A stretch of DNA of 64,000 nucleotides from Cryptomeria japonica (lineage: Eukaryota; Streptophyta; Pinopsida; Cupressales; Cupressaceae): positions 43,889,017-43,953,016 of the forward strand of contig NC_081411.1 in NCBI RefSeq assembly GCF_030272615.1, written 5' to 3'. Both the position numbers and the translations under genes were made by a program. Positions 32,853 through 45,430 of the stretch are shown here, piece by piece. The notes under the pieces are model-generated. The model was not told the origin of the DNA, made no database searches, and saw nothing but the letters and a program-made list of their open reading frames with translations. Every line of letters starts with the position of its first letter. Positions within the stretch are counted from its first letter, which is position 1.

Positions 32853-35175
32853 AGACAATGCGATTTTAAGCGTTGTTTCAAAGAACAATGATGAAAATGC
32901 CCCAGACAATAACAATGACATATGCATGCCCCCTCGAGGAATTGGCCGGAAACATGCGGAAAAGAGGCCAATTGATCGATAAAAAAAAATGGTAGGATCG
33001 AACGGACTGACAATCGGATATCAGATGCATGAAGGACAAGCAATTTAATGTGCACAAGACCGCGACCAACATAAGATGGAGAGGACGCACGTCCATCTAT
33101 GCAATGACAAAGAGCTATAAATGAGACCAAGAGGGTGAAAATTGCTCATTTTGACTAGCCAAAGAGGCGAATTTGTTGCTCTGGACAAGAACACTTGCAG
33201 AGAGATGGTGAACATTCCAAGGGCAGATCACCTCGGAGAACATGTATGCACATTCAGACGATCGGACGACGCAGGAGCAGCGATATGTATCTCGAAAACC
33301 CATGTGTTGAATTTCATGAATTTGACGCGTTTGCGGGACATTGCGGGGATGAGGAGGACAGAGGAAGCACCCAGTGACAGAGGCACGTACTCCTTATGAC
33401 AGACAGTGGACATTATGTAGCTTGATATTATGTAGTCAGCCTGCGGGCCATACTTAGGACAGACAGTCCGATTTTGTACTCCGACATGATTGTGATATGT
33501 GATATGATATGCATCGATATGATGGGATGCAATGTGTTATGATTTATGTTATTTTCCATGTATGGATGACTTATGCACTGGTTTATGAACATGTATGGAT
33601 GCATTTTTATGTATTCGTATTTTTTTTGATGCATTTATGAAATGAAATGGATAAAATGCTTGATGTAATGCTTGATACAAATGTACTAACCAAATGGATG
33701 CAGGACGCAATATGGTTTTGGATATCGGAGCACTAGACCGAACTGACTATCCGACCGGACGGAAGAAGTGTTAGTAAGAAATGAGACAGAAGACAGTTAG
33801 AGATGATGAAAACTTGCTTTCAGTAATGCACTTTGTAGGTGAGAACCTTTATTTTTATTTAGCAAAATGGATGCGTAGCATCATGGCATTGAAGGCCAGA
33901 GCTGAAATGCAACCCTTTTTGCATAAGACAGACACATCATAGACAAACGACAATCACAATCAAAAAAAGAAAGAGACCATGAGCCATCCCGGTCACTCTA
34001 AATCACTCAGTGACATCATCGAGCGACATAGGAACATGATCGAAGATAAATCAATAAAAAGATAAGATGCGCAAATTCAAACAAACAAACAAACATCTTG
34101 ATCTTCATTGTCAAAAGTTGAACGTGCTGATAGGACGATCATGCTGTCTGGTTTCAGGAAATGTGGTACCCCGTCTAAGACAGGACACAGTCTGGTTTCG
34201 AGTATACCACACCCTGTATAAGACCCATGATAATAAGAACAAGGACAAATGAATTTGAGGTTGATTGACATGACAAGTTTGATCAGTGTGAATGTTTGGT
34301 TTTGATTGCAAAAGTTCATCTGGTTAAAGCATGATTTCATTAAGTGTCGTTGGATGAATGCTCAGTGATTTGTCTGATGCACAAAAGGAATACTTTATTG
34401 CAAAAATGCATGTTTTTGGTTTTTGGAGTTTTACAATTTTTTTGTGTTCATTCTTTTTTCTTTTTTTTTTCAGGACTTTATTTGATTTTTTGGATTATTT
34501 CAAGACATTATTCAATATTTTTTGGTTTATTTCAGGACATTATTCAATTTTTAGGAATTTTTTCAGGACATTTTTCAATTTTTAGGAATTTTTTTTAGGA
34601 CATTTTTCAATTTTTTATGGATTTATTTCAGGACATTTTTCAATTTTTAGGAATTTTTTCAGGACATTTTTCAATTTTTTATGGATTTATTTCAGGACAT
34701 TTTTCAATTTTTTGGAATTTTTTCAGGACATTATGCAATTTAAACGCTTCCAGTGATTGATCATGACGAGGGAAAAGCACCCAATGCGCACTTGAAAGAC
34801 ACATAAACCAGGACCAAAACAAATGTACAAGACACGGGAGTAAACAAGACAGTGATGTTGACCAATAACAGGCCTGGAATAAAACATTGGGTTAAGACAA
34901 AAATAGGTATGATAACTGGCCGAGAAAAAGCATGGCTAGAAGTCATGATAGATGACGGAGCAATAAGCTCATTACTCATGGCGCCTGATTGCCAGGTTTT
35001 CACCATGGTACTTGCCCAAAGCGCCTGTTTGCCAGGTTTTCACCAGAGGGCGAATCATTCATTTTTTTCTTTTCTCTTTTTGCTTTTTTGCTTTTTTCAT
35101 TTTTTTGTATTTTTGCTTTTTTCATTTTTTTGTATTTTTTTCAGGATCATATTTGAAGAAAAATCTGACAGCAAA
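32853..35175. other. Non-coding tail of element 2 between pol and 3' LTR
   Basis: No protein is recognised. A plus-strand (antisense) ORF of 85 codons at 33142-33399 follows a TATA-like CTATAAAT at 33115; it sits where the relative at 8075-19932 carries its antisense PMD gene but shows no PMD similarity. A T-rich array occupies 34469-34742, and a 28-bp unit with GCCAGGTTTTCACCA is duplicated near 34981 and 35019. Confidence 0.5.
34469..34742. repeat. ~31-bp T-rich tandem array
   Basis: About nine or ten units on TTTCAGGACATTTTTCAATT with AGGAATTT or ATGGATTTA connectors. Confidence 0.85.
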
Positions 35176-37542
35176 CTATGCCCAGTACTTGCGAAGATGC
35201 ATGCTATTAATAGGATCAGACAAAGGGTCACCTTCGGGAGTCCCAAGCTGATATGCCCCCGATCCATAGGCTGCAGTTACTATGAAAGGCCCAACCCAAT
35301 TAGGTTCAAACTTGCCCTTGATGATGTCAGTAGACTGTGCATTCTTGGGATTTGCCTTTAAAACCAGGTCTCCCACTTCGAAGTGTCGCCCTTTGACCTT
35401 CTTATTATAAGAGCGACGGAGACGGTTTTGGTATGCTTGCAAATGTGTTAGAGTTGTCTGACGTTTTTCATCTAACATCTCAAGCTGATGCAGCCAAGAG
35501 ACTCTATGTGTCTCATCATCAACCAGGTGTTGCAAGGAAACTCTCAAGGAAGGAATCTCGACTTCCAAAGGTAAAATGGCTTCCGCACCATACACCAAGG
35601 AATAAGGTGTTGCACCAGTAGGTGTGCGGATAGAAGTGCGATAGGCCCATAGTGCTGGATTTAACTGTACGTGCCAATCTCGACCAGCGTCATTGACAAC
35701 TTTCTTCAGGATCTTGATAATGGTTTTATTTGATGCTTCAGCTTGATCGTTACCCTGTGGATAGTATGGGCTAGAAAAACGGTGTTGAATATGAAATTTT
35801 TCACAAAGCTCTTTAACATCTTTATTCTTGAAGGGTCGACCATTATCCGTGACTATGGCAAGGGGAACCCCATATCTGCATATGATATAATTTAGCAAGA
35901 ATTTTGAAATTTGGACACCAGTGATATAGGTCATGGGGATGGCTTCAATCCATTTTGTAAAATATTCTGTAGCTGTAATAATGAACTTGTGCCCATTTGC
36001 AGATGTTGGGTGAATCTTGCCAATAAGATCCAATCCCCACTGAGAAAAGGGCCATGGAGATATAACAGAATGAAGCTCTTGAGCTGGTGCATGAATATAA
36101 TCTCCATGAATCTGGCACTTGTAACACTTTTTCACAAACTCATGAACATCCTTTTCCAAAGTGGGCCAGTAATACCCAGCACGAATCAAATTTTTGGCTA
36201 GGCTAAGACCATTAAAATGGCCCCCACATATACCATCGTGAACCTCGTGTAAAGCCGTTTGTGCTTCGTCAGAATCCAAACACCTGAGGAGGGTATGGTC
36301 AAAAGAACGACGGTAAAGGGTGTTGGCGATGATGACATATTTGGCTGTGTGTCGAATAAAGGCTCGACGTTGGTTAGCGGAAAGGTTAGGTGGTAAGGTT
36401 TGGGATTTCAAATACTGATATATGTCATTGTACCACGGGGAATTGGGACCAACAAGAATGCACATCACATCAGTTGTCGGAATGTCGAAAGAGGGGACTA
36501 GCAATTGTTCGACCAGGAATTCACACTTGTCCATATTCTGAGGTATATTTATCATGGAAGCAATTGTAGCCATCGCATCTGCCGACTTATTTTGTATTCT
36601 TGGCACTTGACTAAAATAGATAGCTGTGAATTTTGTCTTGAAGAAGTCTACCATGTGCTTATAAGGAATAAGCTTTTCATCCTTTGTCTCATAGTCATCA
36701 TTGACTTGTCGGATGACTAATTGAGAATCTCCATAGACTTGCAAATGCTTGATGTTCCAGTGAACTGCCACTCGGAGTCCCGTAACCAATGCTTCGTAAT
36801 CTGCCATGTTATTGGTACATGGGAAAGTTATTCTGTATGACTTTGGAATAGCATCACCTTGAGGGGTGACAAACAAAATGCCTGCGCCGGATCCGAACTT
36901 GGTGTGGGACCCATCAAAGTATAACTTCCATTCTTTGGATGGTGTGAAAGCAAAGACTGATTCATCTGGGAAATCAGTCAACATGGGATGATCGTCTGAA
37001 ATAGGAGCATCTGCCAGTTGATCTGCTATGACTTGTCCTTTTATCGCCTTTCGCTCTGTATACACAATATCAAATTCACTGAGGATCATTACCCACTTTG
37101 CTAGGCGACCTGTCAAAGCTGCTCGGCTAAGCAAATACTTTAAGGGATCAATTTTTGCAACCAACAATGTTTGGTGGCTTAGCATATAATGTCGAAGCTT
37201 TTGTGTTGCAAACACCACTGCTAAGCATGCCCTTTCAATAGTGGAATAATTTAGCTCATAGCCTACCAATGTCCGGCTGATATAGTAAATAGCTCTTTCT
37301 TTGCCGTTCTCATCTTGTTGGGCCAAGAGAACGCCTAATGCTGTTTCAGTTGCAGAGATATACAATAAAAAAGGCTTTCCTTCGATAGGAGGCATTAGGA
37401 TGGGTGGCGACAACAAATAGTCTTTTAGAGCTTGAAAAGTTGATTGACATTGCTCAGTCCATTTAAAAGCAACACCTTTGTGCAGTAAATGTTGGAATGG
37501 ATGACATTTGTCGGCCAACTGAGCTATAAAGCGACGGATTGA
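35176..37542 (-). pseudogene. Element 2 pol, C-terminal part: RNase H, second RNase H, integrase
   Basis: Continues in frame from TAG 37545-37543 to the natural end HLRKYWA-TAG at 35178-35176. Retroviral-type RNase H comes first (FLLYISATETALGVLLAQ), then the second RNase H (YFDGSHTKFG, YEALVTGLRV, YGDSQLVIRQV, NKSADAMA) and integrase. The integrase zinc site is complete (HDGICGGH ... CYKCQIHG), with catalytic WGLDLIG, VTDNGRPF and QAEASNK. This segment alone looks functional. Confidence 0.93.
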
Positions 37543-40500
37543 CTAAAGCTTTCCTTGCAGACTTCTTAATTGCCGGAGGTTTGAAGGTGGAGGCATATCC
37601 ATTATTGCTTTGACCTTGGCGGGATCGACCTCAATGCCTCGGTGAGAAACAATGTATCCGAGCAATTTTCCAGCTGTAACACCAAAGACACACTTTTTTG
37701 GATTAAGCCTGAGTTTGTAGGTCTCCATTCTGTCAAAGATTGGGCCCAAGATGGCTAGATGACTATCTCTGGTGACAGATTTGCATAACAAGTCATCCAC
37801 ATAATCCTCCATCAAAGTATGCATAAAATCATGAAAGATTGTCGTCATTGCTCTTTGATATGTTGCACCGGCATTTTTCAGACCGAAGGGCATCACATTC
37901 CAACAATAGGTGCCCCAAGCACAGGTGAATGCGGTCTTATGCTGATCTTCAGGTGCAATACGGATTTGATTGTAGCCGGAGAAACCATCCATTAGTGAAA
38001 GCATCTCATATCCAGCCGTCATGTCCACTATGATGTCTTTGTTTGGCAATGGAAAATCATCTTTAGGGCATGCTTTATTCAGGTCCCTAAAATCTGTGCA
38101 GATGCGGATGCCCCCAGTTACTTTGCTAACTGGTACTAGATTTGAAATCCATTCTGCGTAATCAATGGGTCTAATGAAGCCCACATCTAGCAATTTTTTT
38201 AATTCCACTTTGACCAAAAGAGCCACTTGAGGATGCATTTTTCTAAGTTTTTGTTTGACGGGTTTAGCACCTGGTTTCAGTGGCAAATGATGAAGGACTA
38301 ACTCTGGATCAAGGCTAGGCATATCTGCATAAGACCACGCAAAGCTGATCTTCTTCTCTAGAAAGAAATTAATAAAATCAATCTTCTCTTGTTTTGACAA
38401 GGAAGCAGCAAAGTGGATGACCTTAGGGTTATCAGGTGTACCCAAATTGATTTCCTCGGTCATCTCTACCAGCAATGTGGATTTGTCCTGAATTGATAGG
38501 GGTACGTCCACTCTTCCACCTTTGGGCGCCTCAGAAAGGTTTTCACCCGCAGGTACGTCTTTTATTTTTACTTTTGTACGATCAAAGAGCGCCTTACGGT
38601 TTTCACTCAAAGATCCATTCTTTTGATTTTTTTCTTTTTCTTTTTCTTTTTCATGACTGGAAGAGGGAGTTGACTCCCCAAAATATGTCGTTGAATCCAG
38701 GTCAATAGCAAAGCCTGCCTTATGGTCGCCTTGCGGTATACCTTCCCGTAGTCCCAGGAACTCTACAATTGCTTCGTCATTCTGAAAACAGTCCAACGTG
38801 AGCGGTTCTTGTTGGTCATATTGGATAAGTTGGGGATATATGAGGGGCATGTCATCGTCGATTGTAAGGATAGAAAGGGCTGATATGGTAAAAATGTGAA
38901 TGTCTGTGGTGTCACTATCCGAACTGCTTGTGTCGGATTCGGAGCTGGGATCCCAAAATGACTCGATCCAAGCATGAGGACAGGTTTTAGGAAGAGGAGT
39001 TATTTCATGTTTATCCTCCATAGGCAAGTTATCAGGGTCAATGAAGATATTGCCAAGGGCATAGGAGCTGGAAGAAAAAGAACTCCACTCCCATTCATTA
39101 GAATCAGTCTCGGGTTGGGTAGCCTCAGGTGTTATTTCATCGTCAGAATCACGCCCTTTTCGACACGTGGACCTTTTGGTAAATGTGGATCCAATTCGTA
39201 ACGGTACAAAACCTAACCCTAAAGTTGGGGGTCGCCTCTCAGGTATGATGGGTTCTATCCTTCCATTGTTTTTCAAGCCTAAGCCACTGCAGCCATCATA
39301 TCCTTTCTTCTGCAGCATAGTAAATCCTTTGCCATATAATTCCACTGGCAACTTGACAGGTGGAGTTTCAGTTGGATCCTTATAGAGCCAATCTATGACA
39401 TCATCATCTATAGTTTCTTTGTCAAGTTCTCCCCATCTTGCAAATGCAGTGGGAGGCTGATATTGAATAACGACCTTGGGTTCCTTTTGCAATAAATGCG
39501 GTTTTCCATATGACTTTGGAGATATCGGCAAATTCCCAATGAGGAATGTTTGGTACATTGAATATTCTCCACACCCTTGGTCTTGTATCTTCAGTTTTCC
39601 TTTGACAACATCCAACAATGCATTGGGATCCACATAACTATCTGATTTGGCTTCTGTATTGACTGGTACTTGCCGCTGAGGAGTATCCCTTAGGGTAGCA
39701 CAAAATTGGAACGGATTAAGATCTCCTGGAATGGTTATCTCAGTTCCGTTGTAAGGATATTTTAGACATTGATGATAAGTGGACGGAACTGCTTTCATGG
39801 CATGAATCCACGGACGGCCAAGGATCATATTATAAGGGAGATCAAGGTCTAGGACTTGTAGGAAAGTGTTTTCCGTCACTGGACCAACTCTGATGGGCAA
39901 TACAATTATCCCTTTGGATGGGCGTTCAACATCATCATAGGCTTTGATTGTTATCCTTTTGGAAGCATCAATGTCATTTTCTGAATATCCGAGGCCAATG
40001 ACCACTCTTAAGGTGCAGATATTAAGACTCGCTCCGCCATCTATCAAGACTCGTCGGATTTTGCAATTGTGGACAAAGACTTCTAGGTGCAAAGGGTCAT
40101 TATGGGGAAGCTTGTCAGGTGAGATATCACTATCGGAAAATGCAACACTTCGGGAAATGGCTAAATGTCTAATCCGCGCTTGAAATTGGTCAACATCAAT
40201 ATCTGTTGGGACAGTGGACTCAGTCAAAGCTTTATCTAGGACTGCACGATGCATGGGAGACATTTTCAACAACTCCAGAATGGATATTTGTGCAGGTGTT
40301 TTTCCTAGATGATCCAAAAGATTATACTGACTCGCAAGAACTGGTTTGGGAGGAGCGGCAGGAGCTCCTTTCACAACTATTTTGGATCGACGAGTGGTGA
40401 CCGCACAAGAAGGATCTTGTCCTTTTATTCTCAAGGTTGAAACATACTCATTTGACGCATGAAAACAATTAATGACATTGTGATAACTGGTATTTGCATA

Positions 40501-41055
40501 ATTGGCCGTTTGAACAGAATTGGAAGATGACGCTTTACCCTTGTCATGATCAAGCAAAGGAGTTTTGAAAATAGTATGATCAGTATTAGAGGTCGGATGG
40601 GTTGGATCTATCTCAATTACTCCTTGTTCCAATAAATCTTGAATCATATGTTTTAATTGAAAACATGAAGCGGTTTTATGTCCTTTGGACCGATGATATT
40701 CACAGTACGCATTATCATTCCACCAATGCGGTTTTACCGCTGGTTCTGCCTTAATATCTGGTAGTTTGATAAACTTCGCTTGTATTAATTGCTTCATGAC
40801 TGATTCGATAGGCTCTCCCAATGGTGTAAACTATCGAGGAGGCCCATCCCGCGATCGGAAGGGTTTGCGTTGTTGATTTTGTTGTTGGTCTTGTTGTTGA
40901 TTACATTGTTGAGCATATTGTTGTTGAGCATGTTGTTGATATTGTAGCTGTTGAGTATGCGGTTGATATTGCGACTGTTGAGCATGCTGTTGATACTGCG
41001 ACTGTTGAGCATGCTGTTGGTATTGCGACTATTGAGCATGCTGTTGATACTGTGG
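37543..41055 (-). pseudogene. Element 2 gag C-terminus, protease, G-patch and reverse transcriptase
   Basis: One frame with TAG at 41031-41029, 40833-40831 and 37545-37543. A Gln-rich tract of 9-residue repeats (HAQQSQYQQ) is followed by a zinc-binding motif CEYHRSKGHKTASC (C-x2-H-x4-H-x4-C). Then come QYNLLDHLGKTPAQISILEL, protease VLIDGGASLNIC and MILGRPW, a G-patch (YGKGFTMLQKKGYDGCSGLG), an acidic/Ser-rich linker, and RT with TDFRDLNKACPKDDFPL and catalytic EDYVDDLLCKS. The TAG at 37543 lies after LQGKL, where the related pol at 10620-14462 has Gln (LQGKIQAIRRF). Confidence 0.92.
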
Positions 41056-41060
41056 CTATT
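40950..41060 (-). repeat. 27-bp coding repeat (HAQQSQYQQ) in element 2 gag
   Basis: Four in-frame copies of a 9-codon unit. Two of them carry TAG exactly where the other copies have CAG (41058-41056 and 41031-41029). Confidence 0.85.
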
Positions 41061-42000
41061 GAGTAACATTGTTCCTGGGTGCTTGATTTTGTTCCATAGT
41101 CGACATATTAGGAACACTCAACTTCTTGATTGTGAATGGGGGTTGATTTGCATTCACCACTCTCGCATCAACAACACCATCATTAGTGACGTTCTTGTTC
41201 TTATACCAAAATCTGTTCCTATCCCCTGAATAATTTGTGTTGTCATTGTCCTTATTGAGCTTGATCATTCCTTTAGCTACAAGAGCTGCTTCAATATTCA
41301 TTCCTTTCTTAATGAGTTTTTCTATAGTACTAGGACTTTTCAATTTTAGCTCATACATCATTTCTGGAACTAGATTCTGGATAAACAGATTCACTTGCTG
41401 TTCTTCAGGTATATCGAGAGAAGAACGACTATACAAACTTCGCCATCGTTGCAAAAAGGCCACTAATGGTTCACCTTGCTTTTGTTTGGTATTGCATAAA
41501 TCCAACATAGTCACATCACTGTCGATGTTGAACGCGAAATGAGATACAAACTTTTGTGCCAGTTCTGACCAAGTCTTTATATTTCCTGGCAGATGAGAAT
41601 ACCAATCCATAGCTTGTCCAGTGAGACTTCGTGCAAATAACCGCATTAAATATGTGTCCTCATAGTTTATTTCTGTGCATGCCGCGTAAAATGCTCGAAT
41701 ATGATCTCTTGGATTGCCATTCCCTCTATATTTCTCAAAGTGGGGTGCCTCAAAATGCTTAGGGAAAGGGGGCATGTATACACTCTTGTCAAAGGGATTA
41801 GGACATAAATCTTGATCTGTATACAACTTCTTTGTTCCTTTAGTTTCTAATGCGTCAACTTTTCGTCGCAACATCTCAAGTTGTTGCGCAATTGTATCAG
41901 ATTGTAGAGGTTCATCATTAATCCCAGTTGGTATTCTTTGTTGATATATCGCATTTCCGATTGGCTGTTGATACTCCGCAATGGCCGTTTTTGGCGTCTC
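41056..42000 (-). pseudogene. Element 2 gag capsid domain
   Basis: In frame between TAG 42003-42001 and TAG 41058-41056. Visible are AIYQQRIPTGIND, a short coiled coil (AQQLEMLRRKVDALE), then the capsid domain CPNPFDKSVYMPPFPKHFEA, YRGNGNPRDHIRAFYAAC, TMLDLCNTKQKQGEPLVAF and a basic C-terminal end. It corresponds to the gag piece at 1-1621. Confidence 0.92.
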
Positions 42001-43419
42001 CTACATATAAAGTTCTTGGTACTTCTCTTGTTGTTGCAGTTGTGCTATGCCTTGATATTGCAATTGAGTAGGCTGTTGATATTGCATAGGTGCCACTTGC
42101 GGTTGTGAGGTAGGATAACTTGTTTGTCTTGGCACATATTGTTGGTGTTGACGAGTTGGAATTTGTTGACTTTGTGCCAATTGTTGTCGCGGTGTATATC
42201 CAATCATTTGTAAAAAAGCTTGTTTAGATGATTTTCGTTGCTTCTCCTTAGGATGGGGTATAGCACTTGCATTAACTTGTTGTGTTGTTTGTCCAATCCC
42301 TTGTGGTGGTTGCAAGTTTGTGTTAACTTGTAATGGTGCCGAAGGCGCTGCGATTTCTTGTCGAATGCGACATTGTTGTTGTTGCACTTCATTTATTTGC
42401 ACATTTGATCGTACCTTCTTCGTATTACTCAATTGTTGCAACAATTGCTGATGGTGCACACCACTATCTATAGCTCTTTGTGTAGCCATTATCGAAGGAT
42501 CTGTCGCAATAGTGTTTGACAAAGATACATAAGAACTTTGTTGCATCATGGAATTGCTTTGGACATTATTGACATTAGGCATTCCAGTTGTGAAACTTTC
42601 TTGTATCTTGGATGTTGATCCAATTTTATGCATATGAGGAACCACTTCTTGTTGAGGAACCACTGTCGATATTTGCATGGTCTTCATTTGATCTTGTATT
42701 GCAGGCATTGTATTGAATAATGGATTATTTATCGTCTCAAACAACGACTTTTGAGGAATAGTCACTGTCAATGCCTTTGAAGCACGTTTACTCATCAATG
42801 TAGGTTGAAGCTCTTGTTGCACATTTTCTTCATTGAGATGCGAAGAGAAACTTAACGGCTCACTGCCTTGTTGTGTTTGCACATTAATTGGTTCATTTAA
42901 GGGAACCATATCACTCATCATGTGAAGATACTTTTGAGGACACGTTTTAAAGACTTTGCTCAGGAACTTATCCATCCTTTTTATTACCTTTGGATCTTGA
43001 AGGAACATGTCAACCTCATCAGAAGCATCAGAATCAGATGAAGAATCTCGTTGGACATTTGGATTCGTTTCTTGTTGAATACCTTGGTCTGAACCGAATC
43101 CTTGTGAAAGAGTTTGGTCTTCATACAGTGTTTGAGTTCGAATGTCATGTTGCAAATTTGGTTGATCCCAATTAAAAGGTGCACTTCCTCTTGGAGTTGG
43201 TGGAACACTCCCATGTCCTGGTTTCATGGGTACACATACTGGTTCATATAATGGAGGTGGTCCAAGTTGAACCGTTCCATATGGTGGTAGAGATGTGTTT
43301 AATGAACCTTCAACTTGCACTGTTTGACTAGTTTGACACTGCGAATTTACTATGTTATCCATGGATTGATACATTGGTTCACTCATCTTCTTAGATCTTG
43401 ATCTTGTCTCAACAGGCAT
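42001..43419 (-). pseudogene. Element 2 gag N-terminal region
   Basis: ATG 43419 (MPVETRSRSKKM) opens 472 codons up to TAG 42003-42001. The product is low-complexity, with Pro-rich, Ser/Asp-rich and then strongly Gln-rich stretches (QLQYQGIAQLQQQ). I know no function for it; a long Gln-rich gag N-terminus could serve assembly. Upstream there is no in-frame coding, so this is the likely start. Coding beyond the TAG is uninterrupted. Confidence 0.85.
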
Positions 43420-44379
43420 GTCACTTATGCAAATGCAATTTTTTTTTTTTGGAATTTTTCAAAGACAATATATGATATGCAACTAAATGCAAACTAAATA
43501 TATGAAAATGCAATCTATGTTTTTGGTTGTTTTTGAAGATTTTGACAAACTTTTGAAATGCAAATCTAAGAGATGGACCTTTAGGAAATTGAAATGATGT
43601 CTAGACCTCAAAGGACAAAAGGACTTAAATGACAAAGGACAAGATGACAATGTCTCCCCTATATGCTTGGATACTAAGCTAGGTTTGACGAAATGATATT
43701 GATGACAAAAGGACAAAGGACTTTGATAAGGTCTAGACCTCTTAACAATGACTTAGGGCTTTACCAAAGATTTGGATTACTCAAGTATGACAAGACCTAG
43801 GTTTAACACTATATGCAAAAGGAAAATTAATATGCAAATGATCTTAATATGATATGATAATGACTTAGGTTTAATGAAGAGACTTGGGATATGCAAATGC
43901 AAATGTATGACAATGTCAACCTAAGATGAAACCTAAGGTTTAATTATGAAATGATATTACTCTTATGCAAGAGGACATATGCTAATGGATGACTTTTATT
44001 GATATGCAAAAGAAGTATGACTTAGGTGAAACCTAACTTTGATACTTGATAATGACTTTGAAAGATGCAACCTAGGATGAACCTAAATGTAAGTGACATA
44101 AGAGTTGAGACAAGTTTTTGAGCAATGTTGGATAACCATGCTTGAAGGAATATGATCTTTGAATCTTGTTGAACTTTTTGTTGGATGAATGTCTCTTGTG
44201 CTTAATCTTATGTTATATCAATGTGCTTGTTCTTGAAATGGAATTCAACTTTTGACAATCAAAGAATACAAGATATTGCAATTTAGACTCAAGACAATCA
44301 TGCTCATTTCCACATTTCTTATGGTAGGCAAAGACATTAGGTACTTGAGAGGTAGACTCATTATGGGATTCAAGGAGAA

Positions 44380-44990
44380 TACATAGATGCTTGACCCCAC
44401 GGGCTCCCCTCCACGGCACTCACTTCTCAGGGCAGCCAAGCATCAGTCCCCATGGAATCTCCCCATGGCGAACTTAGTATCTCTTCCAAGTATCCGAATT
44501 TGTCCTTCTCAAGCAACTAGAAGGGTTTTTGGCCTCTAAAAACAAGGTATGTGGTAAGGATTTCTGTCAAGCATTACTCCTTGATGTCATGCAAGCATGA
44601 TTGAGACATTAAGCCCATCAAGATACCAAACAAATGTAGTCGCGCAAGCACGATTTAGACCAAGAGGCCCTACTTAGATGTTGATATGAGAAAGAGTTCA
44701 AGGGTCATCACTTCCCAAGTAACTGCAATTCCCACGTAACACTTCCTTCAAAGCTTTCGCCCATCAGGTATTTTTTTTTATAGTGAGTTAGAATGCCAAG
44801 GAATTCTAGCCGTACTCACTTTGGGTCGTCCCCTTCTCACGATTATCACTTGCTTGCTAAAGCAAAGTGGTCGGGAAGGCAGGCCCTCTAATGGAGACAA
44901 ACAATCAACAACACCAGCATGGTATCGAAGATCTGGATTTCTGATCACCCTATGAAGGATGAGAGCATACTCTCCTACTCCAATGTCATA
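44380..44990 (-). other. Conserved, probably structured leader block (copy 2)
   Basis: Homologous to 2650-3240. Arms GATGCTTG (44386-44393) and CAAGCATC (44437-44444) form a perfect 8-bp stem around a 43-nt loop, with an inner GGCU/AGCC pairing. Nearby on the sense strand lie two CCATGGGG copies and the islands TAGAGGGCCTGC and CGACCCAAAGTG shared with copy 1. Confidence 0.55.
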
Positions 44991-45311
44991 CTTAACAAAC
45001 AAAGCAAACAAAGGTTCATTTCCACCTATTTATAAATCACTAAGTGCCTAATTAAAAAACTCAAACACACAATTTGGTTGTTTCTCCAAGGCAACCTGCA
45101 AAACACATGTCAGAAGTTTGATTTGTTGTCTTTGACCATCGAATCTGCATAACACATGTTAGTAGTTTGATTTTTAGTCTTTGTCATGCGTATGCCAAGA
45201 TCCTGCACAAATAATCAGTACCAAAATCCAAAGCATAGAAAACAGAATGCAAAAAAACATCAAAAATTTCAAGTAAACTGCATTTTTTTAACCTCTGATC
45301 TGGACTTTACA

Positions 45312-45430
45312 CAGGCACAGAAGACAGGACACAAGCGCAGGATGTGTAACACAAGCGCAGAATGTTGCAACACAAGCGCAAGATGCTTCAACACAGGCGC
45401 AGAATGCTTCACACAGGCGCAGGAGTGTCC
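45312..45430 (-). repeat. 21-bp tandem array next to the primer site of element 2
   Basis: About five units of ACACAAGCGCAGAATGCTTC type; the three central ones are exactly 21 bp. The array begins about 95 bp from the primer site. Confidence 0.85.

Noticed and set aside
32161-33130. Several minus-strand ORFs within and beside the LTR at 31368-32837 (also repeated in 46340-46988)
   Set aside because: They lie in the LTRs, are low-complexity translations of the CGATCG repeat and have no recognisable domain.
35176-43419. A changed genetic code or general amber readthrough to explain the TAG codons
   Set aside because: The normal end of the same frame is also TAG, the other genes here use ordinary stops, and five readthrough events in one polyprotein would give almost no full product.
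44380-45000. Hammerhead or other self-cleaving ribozyme in the conserved leader block
   Set aside because: I looked for the CUGANGA and GAAA core on both strands and did not find the pair in the right arrangement.
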